NCBI GenBank assembly: GCA_028275345.1
Contig: JAPWUV010000002.1
Coordinates: 434,001-498,000 of the forward strand
Direction: 5' to 3'
From: a bacterium
Lineage (GTDB): Bacteria > Zhuqueibacterota > Zhuqueibacteria > Oleimicrobiales > Geothermoviventaceae
DNA length: 64,000 nt
Made by a program: the position numbers and the translations under genes. The notes under the pieces were generated by a model that saw nothing but the letters and a program-made list of their open reading frames with translations, searched no databases and was not told the origin of the DNA. Shown here one piece after another: positions 44,901 through 54,001 of the stretch (positions within the stretch are counted from its first letter, which is position 1; every line of letters begins with the position of its first letter).

Positions 44901-46073
44901 TTGCAGGCCGTCATCCTCTGCGCCGGGAAAAGCACACGGACCTACCCCCTGACCCTGTCCCGGCCGAAACCATTGCTGCCCCTCGTGAACAAGTCGATCC
45001 TCGAATGGAACCTAGCGGAATTGGAAGGGGTGGTGGAAGAGGCTGTTCTGATCGTTGGCTACAAAGCCGAGATGGTGAAGGAGGCGATAGGCGACCGGTT
45101 TGGCTCGATCCGGATCGTCTACACGGAGCAGCAGCAACAGCTCGGGACCGGCCACGCAGTCCTACAGGCGGCAGACCGGCTCCGAGGGCCGTTTCTCGTC
45201 CTCAATGGGGACGACGTGTACTCGCGAGACGATTTCCTTCGTCTCTCCGGGGCGCAAGCGGCCGCCTTGGTGTGCGAAGTCGCCAACCCAAGCCTATACG
45301 GAGTGTATCAGGTAGACGCAGATGGCCGAGTACTCGACCTGGAGGAAAAACCGGCCAAGCCGAAGGGGAATTTGGCCAATCTCGGCTGCTACAAATTCCC
45401 GCTGGAGGTTTTACAGTATCTCAGAAATACCCCAAGGAGCGAACGAGGCGAGATCGAGATCACGAGCGCGATCCGTGCCCTCGCGATGGACAGACCGTTT
45501 TACGCAGTTCGCCGGAGCGGGAGATGGCTGCCAACGGGCTTCGCCTGGGACTTGCTGAAGAATGCAAGGTCACTCTGGATAGAAGGGGCAGTTCCTGCCC
45601 GTTCTGTGCACTCAAGCTCCCGGATCCATCCCGCAGCCACAGTCCTTGAGCCCGTGCACATCGGCCCACGCTGCGAAGTCGCCGCCGAAGCCGTGATTGG
45701 CCCATACACTGTGCTTGTGGCAGACTGCAAGGTCGACCCGGCGGCGGTCGTGTCCGGTTCCGTGGTGATGCAAGGCTCCGTGATTGGCACGGCTGCCGTA
45801 ATCACGGACTCCATTGTCGGCCGGGGTTGCCAACTGGGTTCGTGCACCCGCACGCTTGCCAAGCCTGGCGACGCGGACGTGGTTACTTCGGAAGTCAAGG
45901 GCAAGCGTCTCTCGACAGGTCTCGAACAGCTCGGTGCTGTCCTCGGCGACGACGTGGAAGTTGGCTCGGGAGTCACCTTTCTGCCGGGCGTCAAGGTATG
46001 GCCGGGGATTCGGATCCCTGCTGGCCAGACCGTGCAAGCCGATCTCCGACCGGCAGACTTCGTCTGGGAGTAA
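44901..46073 (+). CDS. Sugar-1-phosphate nucleotidylyltransferase with left-handed beta-helix (GlmU-like)
   Basis: 390 aa starting at TTG 44901, supported by GGAGGG 9 nt upstream and the directly following QAVILCAGKSTRTYPLTLSRPKP signature. The N-terminal nucleotidyltransferase domain carries GTGHAVLQA and the metal-binding LVLNGDDVY. The C-terminal half shows hexapeptide repeats (ATVLEPVHIGPRCEVAAEAVIGPYTVL and following, read in pieces), so it is bifunctional or a hexamer scaffold like GlmU or the archaeal Sat-type enzymes. It is shorter than E. coli GlmU (456 aa), and its acetyltransferase lysine is not obvious. It should supply UDP- or dTDP-sugars for envelope glycans. Confidence 0.87.
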   Translation: MQAVILCAGKSTRTYPLTLSRPKPLLPLVNKSILEWNLAELEGVVEEAVLIVGYKAEMVKEAIGDRFGSIRIVYTEQQQQLGTGHAVLQAADRLRGPFLVLNGDDVYSRDDFLRLSGAQAAALVCEVANPSLYGVYQVDADGRVLDLEEKPAKPKGNLANLGCYKFPLEVLQYLRNTPRSERGEIEITSAIRALAMDRPFYAVRRSGRWLPTGFAWDLLKNARSLWIEGAVPARSVHSSSRIHPAATVLEPVHIGPRCEVAAEAVIGPYTVLVADCKVDPAAVVSGSVVMQGSVIGTAAVITDSIVGRGCQLGSCTRTLAKPGDADVVTSEVKGKRLSTGLEQLGAVLGDDVEVGSGVTFLPGVKVWPGIRIPAGQTVQADLRPADFVWE

Positions 46074-46345
46074 ACCAGCCTTGAGAGAAACGCCCTGGCC
46101 GCAAGGCCTCGACCATGGAGTCATGCAATTCCGGCCCCCGGCGTTGGGTCCGTTGGCCCTAACGGGAACTGCGACAGCCGAACCCTCGCGTACATCGGCG
46201 CGAGTCGCGGCCGTGATAGGGAGAGGGAGCGGGGAGGAAGCGCTGGGCTAGGGGTAGGAGGGGGAGATCTAGGCACTGAGCGAAGTAACATAACATATCT
46301 TATACGGCAGGAAGGGAAACCCAACTCAATGGCACGGCGGAACAA

Positions 46346-47668
46346 CTAACCCACCACTTTCCGCAGCTCGTACGCGAAACGTTCCACCTCGTCGCGTTGC
46401 GTGTAGATGTGGCACGAGACACGGATGGCGTCCAGACGGTGCTCACCGACGGGCCGAACGCGGAAGCCGAGCCTGGCCAGCTGTTCCAGAACTTCGCGCG
46501 TTGGCTTCCGAAGCGGCCGAAAGGCCACGATCCCGCAACGACTCCGTTCTTCCCGCGGAGTGAGGACTTCCACTTCGGGAACCTCCTCGAGGAGCTCCAA
46601 AAGGCGCCCCGCCAAGAACCGGTCCCGCGCTTCGACGCGCTCCATGCCGATCATTGAGAGAAAATCAATCGCGGCACCAAGCCCCATAACGAGAGCCACG
46701 TTCCGCGTGCCGTACTCCACGCAGCGGGCCTCGCGAAGATACTCGAGATGCAATCCATCGAGATCGTACGCCGCATCCGAATGCGCGCCGACGAAAGGTG
46801 GCTTCCAAATATCGTGCATTGCCCTGCGGATGTACAAGATCCCCGTGCCCTTCGGGCCGAGTAGCCACTTATGCCCGCTCGTAGCGTAGAAATCGCACTC
46901 GAGGTCATGCAGATCTACCGGCATCTGCCCGGGCGGATGAGCGCCATCGATCACACACCAAATGCCCCGTTCCCGGCACAGCCGTGCCACTTCTTTGACC
47001 GGAAATACCGTGCCGACGGTACACGTCATGTGGCATATCGAGACAACGCGCGTCTTGGCCGTGAGATGACGTTCGATGGTCTCCAGGTTTTCCTCGGCCC
47101 GGAGCGCGGGTTCGAAAAGGCGAATTCGAATCCCCTTCTCCTTCATCAAGGCAAGCCAGGGCATAGCGCCCCCCACGTGCTCATGCGTCGACATGAGCAC
47201 CTCGTCTCCAGCTCTTAAAGGAAGTCCGCGCGCGATGAGGTTCATGCCCTCAGTTGTATTCCTCGTGAATCCGATCTCCTCCGGCAAACAGCCCAGAAAA
47301 GCGGCTGCTCGCTGACGAACCGCCTCCAGCTCTTCGTGTCCCGTCTCCGAAAGAACCTCAAGGCGCCTCGTCGCCTCCTCCACCGCCTGGACCACCGGAT
47401 AAGGCGACGGACCTAGCCCACCATTGTTAAAGTACACTCGATCCCGTGTGAGCGGAAATTGAGCGCGCACCATCCGCCAGAAACCCTCGTCCGCAGCGAC
47501 GGCCCCACTGTCTGACTCGGGACGGGGAAAGGGCAAGTCTGTTCCTCCTGCCCTTCTCGTCCAAGCCAGCGCACTCGGGATGGCTGCGCCCCACAAGGCG
47601 GCCGCAAGACCCTTCCCTGCCGTCTTGAAGAACCCGCGTCGGCTTTCTTCACGAACGAGACTGATCAT
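46346..47668 (-). CDS. Tat-exported class V aminotransferase-fold PLP protein (isopenicillin-N-epimerase/cysteine-desulfurase-like)
   Basis: 440 aa from ATG 47668 (GGAGGGG upstream). The N-terminus has a perfect twin-arginine motif, SRRGFFKTAG, followed by a hydrophobic region ending SALAW, so the enzyme should be folded with its cofactor and exported by Tat. The PLP domain is complete: VYFNNGGLGPSP, FTRNTTEGMNLIARG, the pyridine-stacking histidine and IDGAHPPGQ aspartate, and the Schiff-base lysine in SGHKWLLGPKG. A free-standing extracytoplasmic class V enzyme is unusual; the substrate is unknown. It points away from the plus-strand gene upstream. Confidence 0.88.
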   Translation of the reverse strand: MISLVREESRRGFFKTAGKGLAAALWGAAIPSALAWTRRAGGTDLPFPRPESDSGAVAADEGFWRMVRAQFPLTRDRVYFNNGGLGPSPYPVVQAVEEATRRLEVLSETGHEELEAVRQRAAAFLGCLPEEIGFTRNTTEGMNLIARGLPLRAGDEVLMSTHEHVGGAMPWLALMKEKGIRIRLFEPALRAEENLETIERHLTAKTRVVSICHMTCTVGTVFPVKEVARLCRERGIWCVIDGAHPPGQMPVDLHDLECDFYATSGHKWLLGPKGTGILYIRRAMHDIWKPPFVGAHSDAAYDLDGLHLEYLREARCVEYGTRNVALVMGLGAAIDFLSMIGMERVEARDRFLAGRLLELLEEVPEVEVLTPREERSRCGIVAFRPLRKPTREVLEQLARLGFRVRPVGEHRLDAIRVSCHIYTQRDEVERFAYELRKVVG

Positions 47669-47846
47669 CGCGCGACCCCTCCGGTGTATGGGTCTCCTTC
47701 GTCCGTCCGCAATCCTGCTACATAGCACCAGCCTGACCGCCGTGCGCCGCCAGATGTTGCCCCGCCAGTTTCAAGGCCTGCCGACTCCTGAGGGCTCGAC
47801 ATGCTCCGCTGGCGAGCGTCAGGCAGCGTCGGAAAAGTCCCACCCC

Positions 47847-48800
47847 TCAGCTGATGCGAAACGGCGCCGGCGTGAACGAAAGAATGAAAATCAGGAAGAC
47901 GAGGGCTCCTAGGGTACGCCGTTTCCAGTCCAGGGGTGTAAAGTCGTCCAGGGGCGGCGGATGTCGGTAGCCAAGCCAAATCAGAAGCAGAATGAGCAGC
48001 AACCAGCCCCAGTAAACAAAAGCACAAACAATGGCGAAGGCCCCAAGGAGAAGCTTGTACAGGACGTTGCTACGGCGGCCAAACATGGCATAGAGGACAT
48101 GTCCTCCGTCGAGCTGGCCTATGGGGAGCAGATTCAAAGCGGTTACGAACAGGCCCGCCCAGCCAGCGAAAGCCACCGGGTGGAGCACAAGATCATATCC
48201 ATGGGGGATCGTGCCGACCGCTAATCGGCTGAGCAACTTGAACAAGAGCGACTCGCCGAGGAAGATGGTCCCCGGGGGGATGTTCTCCAGCATCTGAAGA
48301 CGCGACCACTGGAGACCGAAGTACAGGGTCGGGATTGCCAGAGCAAGCCCCGCCAACGGTCCCGCCACCCCGATGTCGAAGAGCGCCTTCCGGCTCGGCA
48401 TGCGGTCCTCCATGCGGATGACCGCTCCCAACGTTCCGAAAGGATTCAGCCATGGGACGGGAAATGGCAGGAAAAAGGGCAATGTCGCCTGCACCCTGTA
48501 CCGCCTGCACATGAGATAGTGTCCCATCTCATGGACGGTGAGGATGGACATGATGGCAATGGAGTAAGACAATCCCCGAGCGAGACTACCCTCCCCTACG
48601 GCACCCACGAACCAGGTCGACAGAAACGTTAGGATGAACAGAGCCGCATTCAGTAGAGGCCTGTCGCGCCGCAACCAGCCCAGGGCGCCCATCCCGCGAC
48701 GCCTGCTCCAAATGGGTGGCGCTTCCCGTCCCCACGGCGCAAATTCGCCACCTTCCTTCGGCAGATCCGCCCTATCTTCCCTTTCCACCCAATTACCCAT
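47847..48800 (-). CDS. M50 site-2 protease family membrane metalloprotease
   Basis: 317 aa with about six membrane helices. The zinc motif HExxH is TVHEMGHYLM (H90, E91, H94), and the third ligand lies in NLLPIGQLDGGHVL (LDG motif). The N-terminal roughly 45 residues are cytosolic. There is no PDZ or CBS domain, so it is a minimal intramembrane protease, probably cleaving regulatory membrane proteins such as anti-sigma factors or signal-peptide remnants. It stands alone between a SAM hydrolase and the aminotransferase-like gene. Confidence 0.92.
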   Translation of the reverse strand: MGNWVEREDRADLPKEGGEFAPWGREAPPIWSRRRGMGALGWLRRDRPLLNAALFILTFLSTWFVGAVGEGSLARGLSYSIAIMSILTVHEMGHYLMCRRYRVQATLPFFLPFPVPWLNPFGTLGAVIRMEDRMPSRKALFDIGVAGPLAGLALAIPTLYFGLQWSRLQMLENIPPGTIFLGESLLFKLLSRLAVGTIPHGYDLVLHPVAFAGWAGLFVTALNLLPIGQLDGGHVLYAMFGRRSNVLYKLLLGAFAIVCAFVYWGWLLLILLLIWLGYRHPPPLDDFTPLDWKRRTLGALVFLIFILSFTPAPFRIS

Positions 48801-48925
48801 CAGAACCCATCCCGCTTGCGCCTCAACGATCGGCGTACAACCGCTAGGCCGACCGCGACCTCCTGCGTCAGTAAGGATCCTGATTGAAGGTGCCCTTGCT
48901 GATCCGCGTTATTACGCGCAATTTC

Positions 48926-49684
48926 CTAATTGATCGCTACCCGTACTTCTGTGCCGCCGGTGGCTCCGGAGATCTCCTGCGCGTTTCCCCCGTTCACAGC
49001 GATCTCCGCTGTCCCGTTGCTCCCAGGCAACACGACAACCTCGCGCACGCCGCCTTCTGCGTAGCAGCTTACCTTTCTCAGCTGCCTATTCTGGAGATAG
49101 ACCGGCCCCAGCTCTAGTAGCCGGTTCGGAAGATTCGTGATGAGATTGCCGAATCTATCCACGTGCCGGACCTGGCCAGCGACGACGCCGGGCTCCGGCA
49201 CGAGCTGCGGATGGGGAATGTCAAAAGTCATCACGCTCGAGACGGCTTCACCCAGTTCGTGAATCCGGCATCCTTTGCTGAGACGAGCGGCTGCGGGTGC
49301 GAAAACATCACGCGCGTGAAATGTCGCGCTCGCTGACAGCGGAATTGACAGACGTACGAACCGCGCATACGTAGCCGTGGAGAGACACTCCGATAGCAAG
49401 CCGTTGTCCGGTCCGACAAAATATCGTCCGTCGATCTCCGCGGCGATGGCAAGCCTTTCCGAACCAACCCCGGGGTCCACGACAGCCAGATGCACCGTGC
49501 GCGGGGGGAACGCGCGGAAAACCGAGGCGAGGACGTAGGCGCCATAGCGAACGTCATGCCGCGGAATCGAATGCGTGACGTCGGCAATGACGCAGGACGG
49601 GTTCACCCTCAGGATCGCACTCTTGACTGCCCCTACGAACCAATCGCTGTCGCCGAAATCGGTGATCATCGTCACGATGCCCAT
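48926..49684 (-). CDS. SAM hydroxide adenosyltransferase (DUF62 / S-adenosylmethionine hydrolase)
   Basis: 252 aa from ATG 49684; a longer frame upstream lies inside rpe. Family landmarks: MITDFGDSDWFVGAVKSAIL, DVTHSIPRHDVRYGAYVLAS, VVDPGVGSERLAI, FVGPDNGLLS, and the C-terminal beta-barrel with VDRFGNLITNLP. The family hydrolyses SAM to adenosine and methionine using water instead of halide. GGGAGGAG lies 12 nt upstream. It starts 1 nt after the rpe stop, so the two are translationally coupled. Confidence 0.92.
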   Translation of the reverse strand: MGIVTMITDFGDSDWFVGAVKSAILRVNPSCVIADVTHSIPRHDVRYGAYVLASVFRAFPPRTVHLAVVDPGVGSERLAIAAEIDGRYFVGPDNGLLSECLSTATYARFVRLSIPLSASATFHARDVFAPAAARLSKGCRIHELGEAVSSVMTFDIPHPQLVPEPGVVAGQVRHVDRFGNLITNLPNRLLELGPVYLQNRQLRKVSCYAEGGVREVVVLPGSNGTAEIAVNGGNAQEISGATGGTEVRVAIN

Positions 49685-49685
49685 G

Positions 49686-50414
49686 TCACCGCGCTCTCCT
49701 CCCTGCCTGCCAGCGTCTCGTTTCCGCCCCATCTGCCGATACGCGTGCGGAACTGACCGCTTCCAAGATGTCTCGGACCGCCGCGCTCGGGTCCTCGCTG
49801 CCGAAGACGGACGAACCCGCCACCAGCACGTCCGCACCCGCCTCAGCCACCCGCGCCGCGTTTTGCGGACCTACTCCCCCATCCACTTCCAAGAGCGCAT
49901 GGCAGTCGTGCGCGTCCAACAAGCGCCGAGCCTCCGCAATCTTGGCCAGTCCGAACGGCACGAACCGCTGCCCGCCGAAGCCTGGCTCTACCGTCATTAC
50001 GAGAAAAAGATCGAGTAGCTGCGCAAGGTACTTCATAGGCGGCATCGCTGTGGCCGGGTTCAAGCTGAGGCCGCATTTTGCGCCTAATTGCGTGATTCGT
50101 TCGAGGGAGCGGTACGGATGAGTGGCTGCTTCCCAGTGAATGGTGATGATGTCGGCCCCAGCTTCTCGGAAGTCCGCAAGGTAGCGATCGGGGTCGTCAA
50201 TCATGAGGTGCACGTCGACGACGATCGCGGGGGAAACGCAGCGACGTACGGCCTCTACGATGTTCGGGCCGAAAGTAATGTTCGGGACAAAGTGACCGTC
50301 CATGATGTCGACGTGGATCCAGGAGGCTCCGGCCGAGACGACGGCTTCAATTTGCTCGCGGAGTCGAAGCAGATCCGCGGAGAGGATCGAGGGAGCGAGG
50401 ATCACCGAGCGCAT
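49686..50414 (-). CDS. rpe: Ribulose-phosphate 3-epimerase
   Basis: 242 aa, interconverting ribulose 5-phosphate and xylulose 5-phosphate. Start at ATG 50414 (AGGGA upstream). Conserved: ILAPSILSADLL, the metal-binding HVDIMDGHFVPNITFG, DVHLMIDDPDRYL, VEPGFGGQ, and the second metal site in LEVDGGVGPQNAARV. It follows the PASTA gene, the rsmB-PASTA-rpe order seen in many bacteria where the middle gene is a PASTA kinase. Confidence 0.96.
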   Translation of the reverse strand: MRSVILAPSILSADLLRLREQIEAVVSAGASWIHVDIMDGHFVPNITFGPNIVEAVRRCVSPAIVVDVHLMIDDPDRYLADFREAGADIITIHWEAATHPYRSLERITQLGAKCGLSLNPATAMPPMKYLAQLLDLFLVMTVEPGFGGQRFVPFGLAKIAEARRLLDAHDCHALLEVDGGVGPQNAARVAEAGADVLVAGSSVFGSEDPSAAVRDILEAVSSARVSADGAETRRWQAGRRAR

Positions 50415-50424
50415 CGATGCGTCC

Positions 50425-51186
50425 CTACGGTTGGGTTGGGTACTGGCTGACGACAAGGTCCAGTGTGTCCCCGGCGCTGACCTCTTGGCCCGGGGGTATG
50501 GACTGGTCCAGGACGGTCTCCGGCAGCAGCTCAGACGTCGGCTGGTAGCGGATGGTGCCGGGCGTGAGACCGGCCTTTCGGATTTGCCGAATGGCATCGT
50601 CGAGGGACTTGCCCACGACGTCCGGCACGATGAACCGGGACGGGGCGGGGCCAAGGCTCACGGTGATGCGGATGCCGGTGCCAAGCTCAACTTCCGTCTG
50701 GGGCGGAATCGATTGGTCGACAACAACCCCTTCGGGGTAATAGGAGGAGTACGTGTAGTCCACATTCTGGAGGTTCAGGCCGATACTTCCCAGGCGGAAA
50801 CGGGCGTCCCGCTCGGATCCACCGACGAGGTTCGGCACGGGGATCTTCTTCTCGCCCTTGCTGATCGTCAGGTAGATCCGTCTGCCCTTCTTGACCTGAC
50901 TACCCGCCCTTGGCTCCTGAAACACCACGTGACCCGGAGGCACATGCGCATCGTATCTGTCGGAAGCCCTTACCACCCGAAGGCCGCGGCTCTCCAACAC
51001 TTCCTTTGCCGACTGGAAATCCAGGTTCGTCACGTCCGGGACCGCAATGGCTTGGCCGTGGCGGGTGTAGACCGGCATGACGATCCTGTCCAAGGCGAGG
51101 TACAGGAGCGCGAGGAAGACGAGCCATCTCACGAGCCTCTTGTATCGTTTTCGCGTGGACGGTCCCTGCTTTTCAGCGGCCACCAT
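50425..51186 (-). CDS. Membrane-anchored PASTA-repeat protein (no kinase domain)
   Basis: 253 aa from ATG 51186 (AAGGAG 9 nt upstream; a GTG at 51204 is also in frame). It has a short cytosolic basic tail, one membrane helix (WLVFLALLYLALDRIVMPVY) and three extracellular PASTA repeats (VPDVTNLDFQSAKEVLESRG, VPNLVGGSERDARFRLGSIG, VPDVVGKSLDDAIRQIRKAG). PASTA domains bind peptidoglycan precursors. In this gene position (fmt-rsmB-x-rpe) most genomes carry a PrkC/PknB-type PASTA Ser/Thr kinase; here no kinase part is present. Confidence 0.9.
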   Translation of the reverse strand: MVAAEKQGPSTRKRYKRLVRWLVFLALLYLALDRIVMPVYTRHGQAIAVPDVTNLDFQSAKEVLESRGLRVVRASDRYDAHVPPGHVVFQEPRAGSQVKKGRRIYLTISKGEKKIPVPNLVGGSERDARFRLGSIGLNLQNVDYTYSSYYPEGVVVDQSIPPQTEVELGTGIRITVSLGPAPSRFIVPDVVGKSLDDAIRQIRKAGLTPGTIRYQPTSELLPETVLDQSIPPGQEVSAGDTLDLVVSQYPTQP

Positions 51187-51200
51187 CGAGCGGATCTCCT

Positions 51201-52541
51201 TCACGTGCGAATCAGACGAGCGGCGAAGACGCCGTCCAGCCCGTGTCGATGAGGAAAAGTACGAACGAACCCATTGCTGGTACAGTATTCGGAAGGGACG
51301 TACTTGTCCGCCGGATCGAGCACGTACTGAGGGGTCTCAGACAAGAAGCGCGCAACGACGTCTTCGTTCTCTTCCATTTCGAGTGTGCAAGTGGCGTACA
51401 CCAGTACGTCACCGGGCATCTGGAGCCGAGCCACGGATTGGAGCATGCGGAGCTGAAGATCAGCCAGTTCCCGGATCTGCTCGGGCTTCCTTTGCCACCG
51501 AAGATCCACCCGTCTGCGAAGAACTCCCGTCCCGGAACATGGAGCGTCGATCAGGACCTTTGTCATGCGAGCAAATGGGAGTGCGGTGGCGTCCGCAACC
51601 AAAAGCAGCATGTTCCCGAGTCGGAGCCTTCGCTGTTGTTCTCGAACCAGCCTTAGCCGTGCGGGATGGATATCCGATGCAAACACGCAGCCGTCGATCC
51701 CGATTTCTTCGGCAATGGCGGTGGCCTTGCCACCCGGAGCCGCGCAGACGTCCCAGACGCGTTCCCCCGACCGCGGGGCCAAAAGCCTCACCACAAGTTG
51801 AGCGCTGGCATCCTGGGGCGTGATCAGACCCGAAACGAACTCGTCAAGCATCGGCAGCGGTTCCGGGAGCTCCGAAAGCACCAGGTACCCTGGAAAGCCT
51901 GGCAGCTCCTCAGCATGGATCCCACGTGCCTTCAAGGATTGGACCAGTTCCGCCGGCTTGAGCCCTGCTGGCTTCACCCTCACCGTCAGAGGAGCCGGTT
52001 CGTTATTCGCCTTGAGGAGTGCCAGCGTATCTGATTCGCCAAAGCGCGTAAGCCATCGGGCAACCATCCAGGTCGGATGACTCCAGCGGATAGCCAGCCT
52101 CTGCGCGAGATCCGGCGAAGCTGGCTCCAGTGCCTCCCGTGGCGTCCTCTGAATCGCGCGCAAGACCGCATTGGCGCGATTCGCCCACGTTTGTCCCCGG
52201 CGACGCTTGACAATCTCAACGGCCTCATCCACCGCAGCGAAGCTGGGCACGTGAGTTAGGAAAAGGAGTTGGTAGATGCCCATTTCGATCGCAGCCCGTA
52301 CGTCCGCCGGGACGCGCAAATAGTCGCCCCGGTAGTGCTTCCTTGCTATCCAGCTCAGGTAGCCCTTCCAACGCACCGTTCCGCGGACCAGCTCCGTCAG
52401 AAGCTTCCTCTCCCTCGCATCCTCCACTCGTCGCAAATGAGCGGAGAGGAGCAAGTCCACGTACACGCGTCCTTCGTATGCTCTGGCAAGAAGCTGAGCC
52501 GCAAGCTCCCGTGCCGTGGAGGCGCCGGGGTTCGGACTCAC
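51201..52541 (-). CDS. rsmB: 16S rRNA m5C967 methyltransferase
   Basis: 446 aa from GTG 52541, which has a GAGG ribosome-binding site overlapping the fmt stop; in-frame starts at 52562 or 52598 would overlap fmt further. N-terminal NusB-like helical domain (ELAAQLLARAYEGRVYVDLLL), then a RsmB/NOP2 methyltransferase domain with the SAM loop VWDVCAAPGGKATAIAEE, the first catalytic Cys in DAPCSGTGVLRR and the second in YATCTLEMEENE. It modifies C967 of 16S rRNA with SAM. Confidence 0.92.
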   Translation of the reverse strand: MSPNPGASTARELAAQLLARAYEGRVYVDLLLSAHLRRVEDARERKLLTELVRGTVRWKGYLSWIARKHYRGDYLRVPADVRAAIEMGIYQLLFLTHVPSFAAVDEAVEIVKRRRGQTWANRANAVLRAIQRTPREALEPASPDLAQRLAIRWSHPTWMVARWLTRFGESDTLALLKANNEPAPLTVRVKPAGLKPAELVQSLKARGIHAEELPGFPGYLVLSELPEPLPMLDEFVSGLITPQDASAQLVVRLLAPRSGERVWDVCAAPGGKATAIAEEIGIDGCVFASDIHPARLRLVREQQRRLRLGNMLLLVADATALPFARMTKVLIDAPCSGTGVLRRRVDLRWQRKPEQIRELADLQLRMLQSVARLQMPGDVLVYATCTLEMEENEDVVARFLSETPQYVLDPADKYVPSEYCTSNGFVRTFPHRHGLDGVFAARLIRT

Positions 52542-52548
52542 GCCGTCC

Positions 52549-53520
52549 TCATGCAAGGTCACTGGGCGGCTCCGAGCCGAAGCGGTCACCTGGTGCAACT
52601 CGATACCCTCTGAGGAACTCAGGAGCTGTCATGATCCGTTTGCCACTGGGCTGGAGCTGCAACAGCCGCACGCAGCCCTCGCCCGCCTTCACGAGGAGCT
52701 CCCCGGTTTTCGCATCCGCGCGCAGGACCGTGCCCGGTTCAGATGTTCGGACCTCCCGGTCGCATTGCCCCGGGTCCGCCGCCTCAGCCCTGTGGAGATT
52801 CAGAAGCTTCCCCTTCCAGAATGTGTATGCCCCCGGATGGGGCGAAAGTGCCCGGATGAGCCGAGACAGATAGTCGCTTGGCTGGCTCCAGTCAATCCTC
52901 CCCTGCTCGGGACGGATCTTGGGGGCATGGGAAGCTTCTCCCTCCTGAGGCCGCGGGTGGAGCTCACCTGAGGCAAGACCATCGATAGTTTCGAGGAGGG
53001 TTTCGGCGCCCACCTCCGCGAGACGCGCTTCGAGTTCTCCCGCCGTTTCCAGCGGAAGGATGGCGACGCGGCGCTGGAGAAGAACATCGCCCGTGTCCAC
53101 TTTCTCATTGATCAAGAACGTGGTGACGCCCGTCTCGCGCTCACCGTTGAGGATCGCCCAGGGCACGGGCGCCGGCCCACGGTACTTCGGCAAAAGCGAA
53201 GCGTGGAGATTCACTGTGCCGTACGGCGGGATTTGGAACACCTCCCGCGGTAGGATACGAAAGGCCACGACCACAAAAAGATCCGCTCCCAGGCCGCCCA
53301 ACGCCTCCAAGAAGCCCGGGTCTCGCAAGTCCTCCGGGGTCAGGACAGGGATTCCGAGCCCCTCAGCCAACTTCTTCACTTCGGTCGGCTGCACCTTCTG
53401 TCCACGCCCGCGCGGACGGTCTGGAGCCGTAACCACAGCCGCCACCGTATGCGAGGACTGGCAGAGTTTCCTCAGGGCCGGCACCGAAAAGGGGTCGCTT
53501 CCGAAGAATATGATCCTCAT
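52549..53520 (-). CDS. fmt: Methionyl-tRNA formyltransferase
   Basis: 323 aa; adds a formyl group to initiator Met-tRNA using 10-formyl-THF. Start ATG 53520. Motifs: IIFFGSDPFSVPALRKL, the catalytic/folate-binding NLHASLLPKYRGPAPVPWAI, the activator loop TGVTTFLINEKVDTGDVL, and a C-terminal tRNA-binding OB-like domain. No def gene is beside it. A 43-nt spacer separates it from yajC, and rsmB follows almost directly downstream. Confidence 0.96.
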   Translation of the reverse strand: MRIIFFGSDPFSVPALRKLCQSSHTVAAVVTAPDRPRGRGQKVQPTEVKKLAEGLGIPVLTPEDLRDPGFLEALGGLGADLFVVVAFRILPREVFQIPPYGTVNLHASLLPKYRGPAPVPWAILNGERETGVTTFLINEKVDTGDVLLQRRVAILPLETAGELEARLAEVGAETLLETIDGLASGELHPRPQEGEASHAPKIRPEQGRIDWSQPSDYLSRLIRALSPHPGAYTFWKGKLLNLHRAEAADPGQCDREVRTSEPGTVLRADAKTGELLVKAGEGCVRLLQLQPSGKRIMTAPEFLRGYRVAPGDRFGSEPPSDLA

Positions 53521-53562
53521 CTCCGCGCTTCCGACTCAGTTGTGTAGCCTTTGCGCGCGCCT

Positions 53563-53886
53563 TCACTCGGACAGCTTTCGCGCAACGGACCCACGCGCCA
53601 ACTCTATCTTCACGTTCTCCGCGATCTTCACGATCAGGATATTCTCCTTCTCCTTGATCCCCACCACCGTGCCGTAGATCCCCCCCACCGTGATGATCCG
53701 GTCGCCTTTTTGGATCGAGGCCAGCATCTTCTGGTGCTCCTTTTGGCGCTTGGCCTGGGGGCGGAAGATGAGGAAGTACATGATGAGGATGATCAGGATG
53801 ATGGGCAGCCACATGGCCAGCGGGTTCGGACCCTGGCCTGTCGGACGTGTGTTCTGCGCAAGGAATAGCAAAATTGCGTTCACCAC
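53563..53886 (-). CDS. yajC: Preprotein translocase accessory subunit YajC
   Basis: 107 aa. One membrane helix (WLPIILIILIMYFLIF), the conserved FRPQAKRQKEHQKML and the cytosolic domain with ITVGGIYGTVVGIKEKEN. It interacts with SecDF. GTG/ATG start near 53886, with GGAGGCGACCGTG just upstream. It lies between tgt (upstream, 115 nt) and fmt, the common tgt-yajC order. Confidence 0.93.
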   Translation of the reverse strand: MVNAILLFLAQNTRPTGQGPNPLAMWLPIILIILIMYFLIFRPQAKRQKEHQKMLASIQKGDRIITVGGIYGTVVGIKEKENILIVKIAENVKIELARGSVARKLSE

Positions 53887-54001
53887 GGTCGCCTCCTGTG
53901 GTTATTGATGCGCTTCTCCTTCCTACGGACGCACAGCGTAGTCGCTCGCTGGAGCGAAACGTACTGAGCGCCAGCCTCCTCCGGATAACTTTCGCCCTCT
54001 G

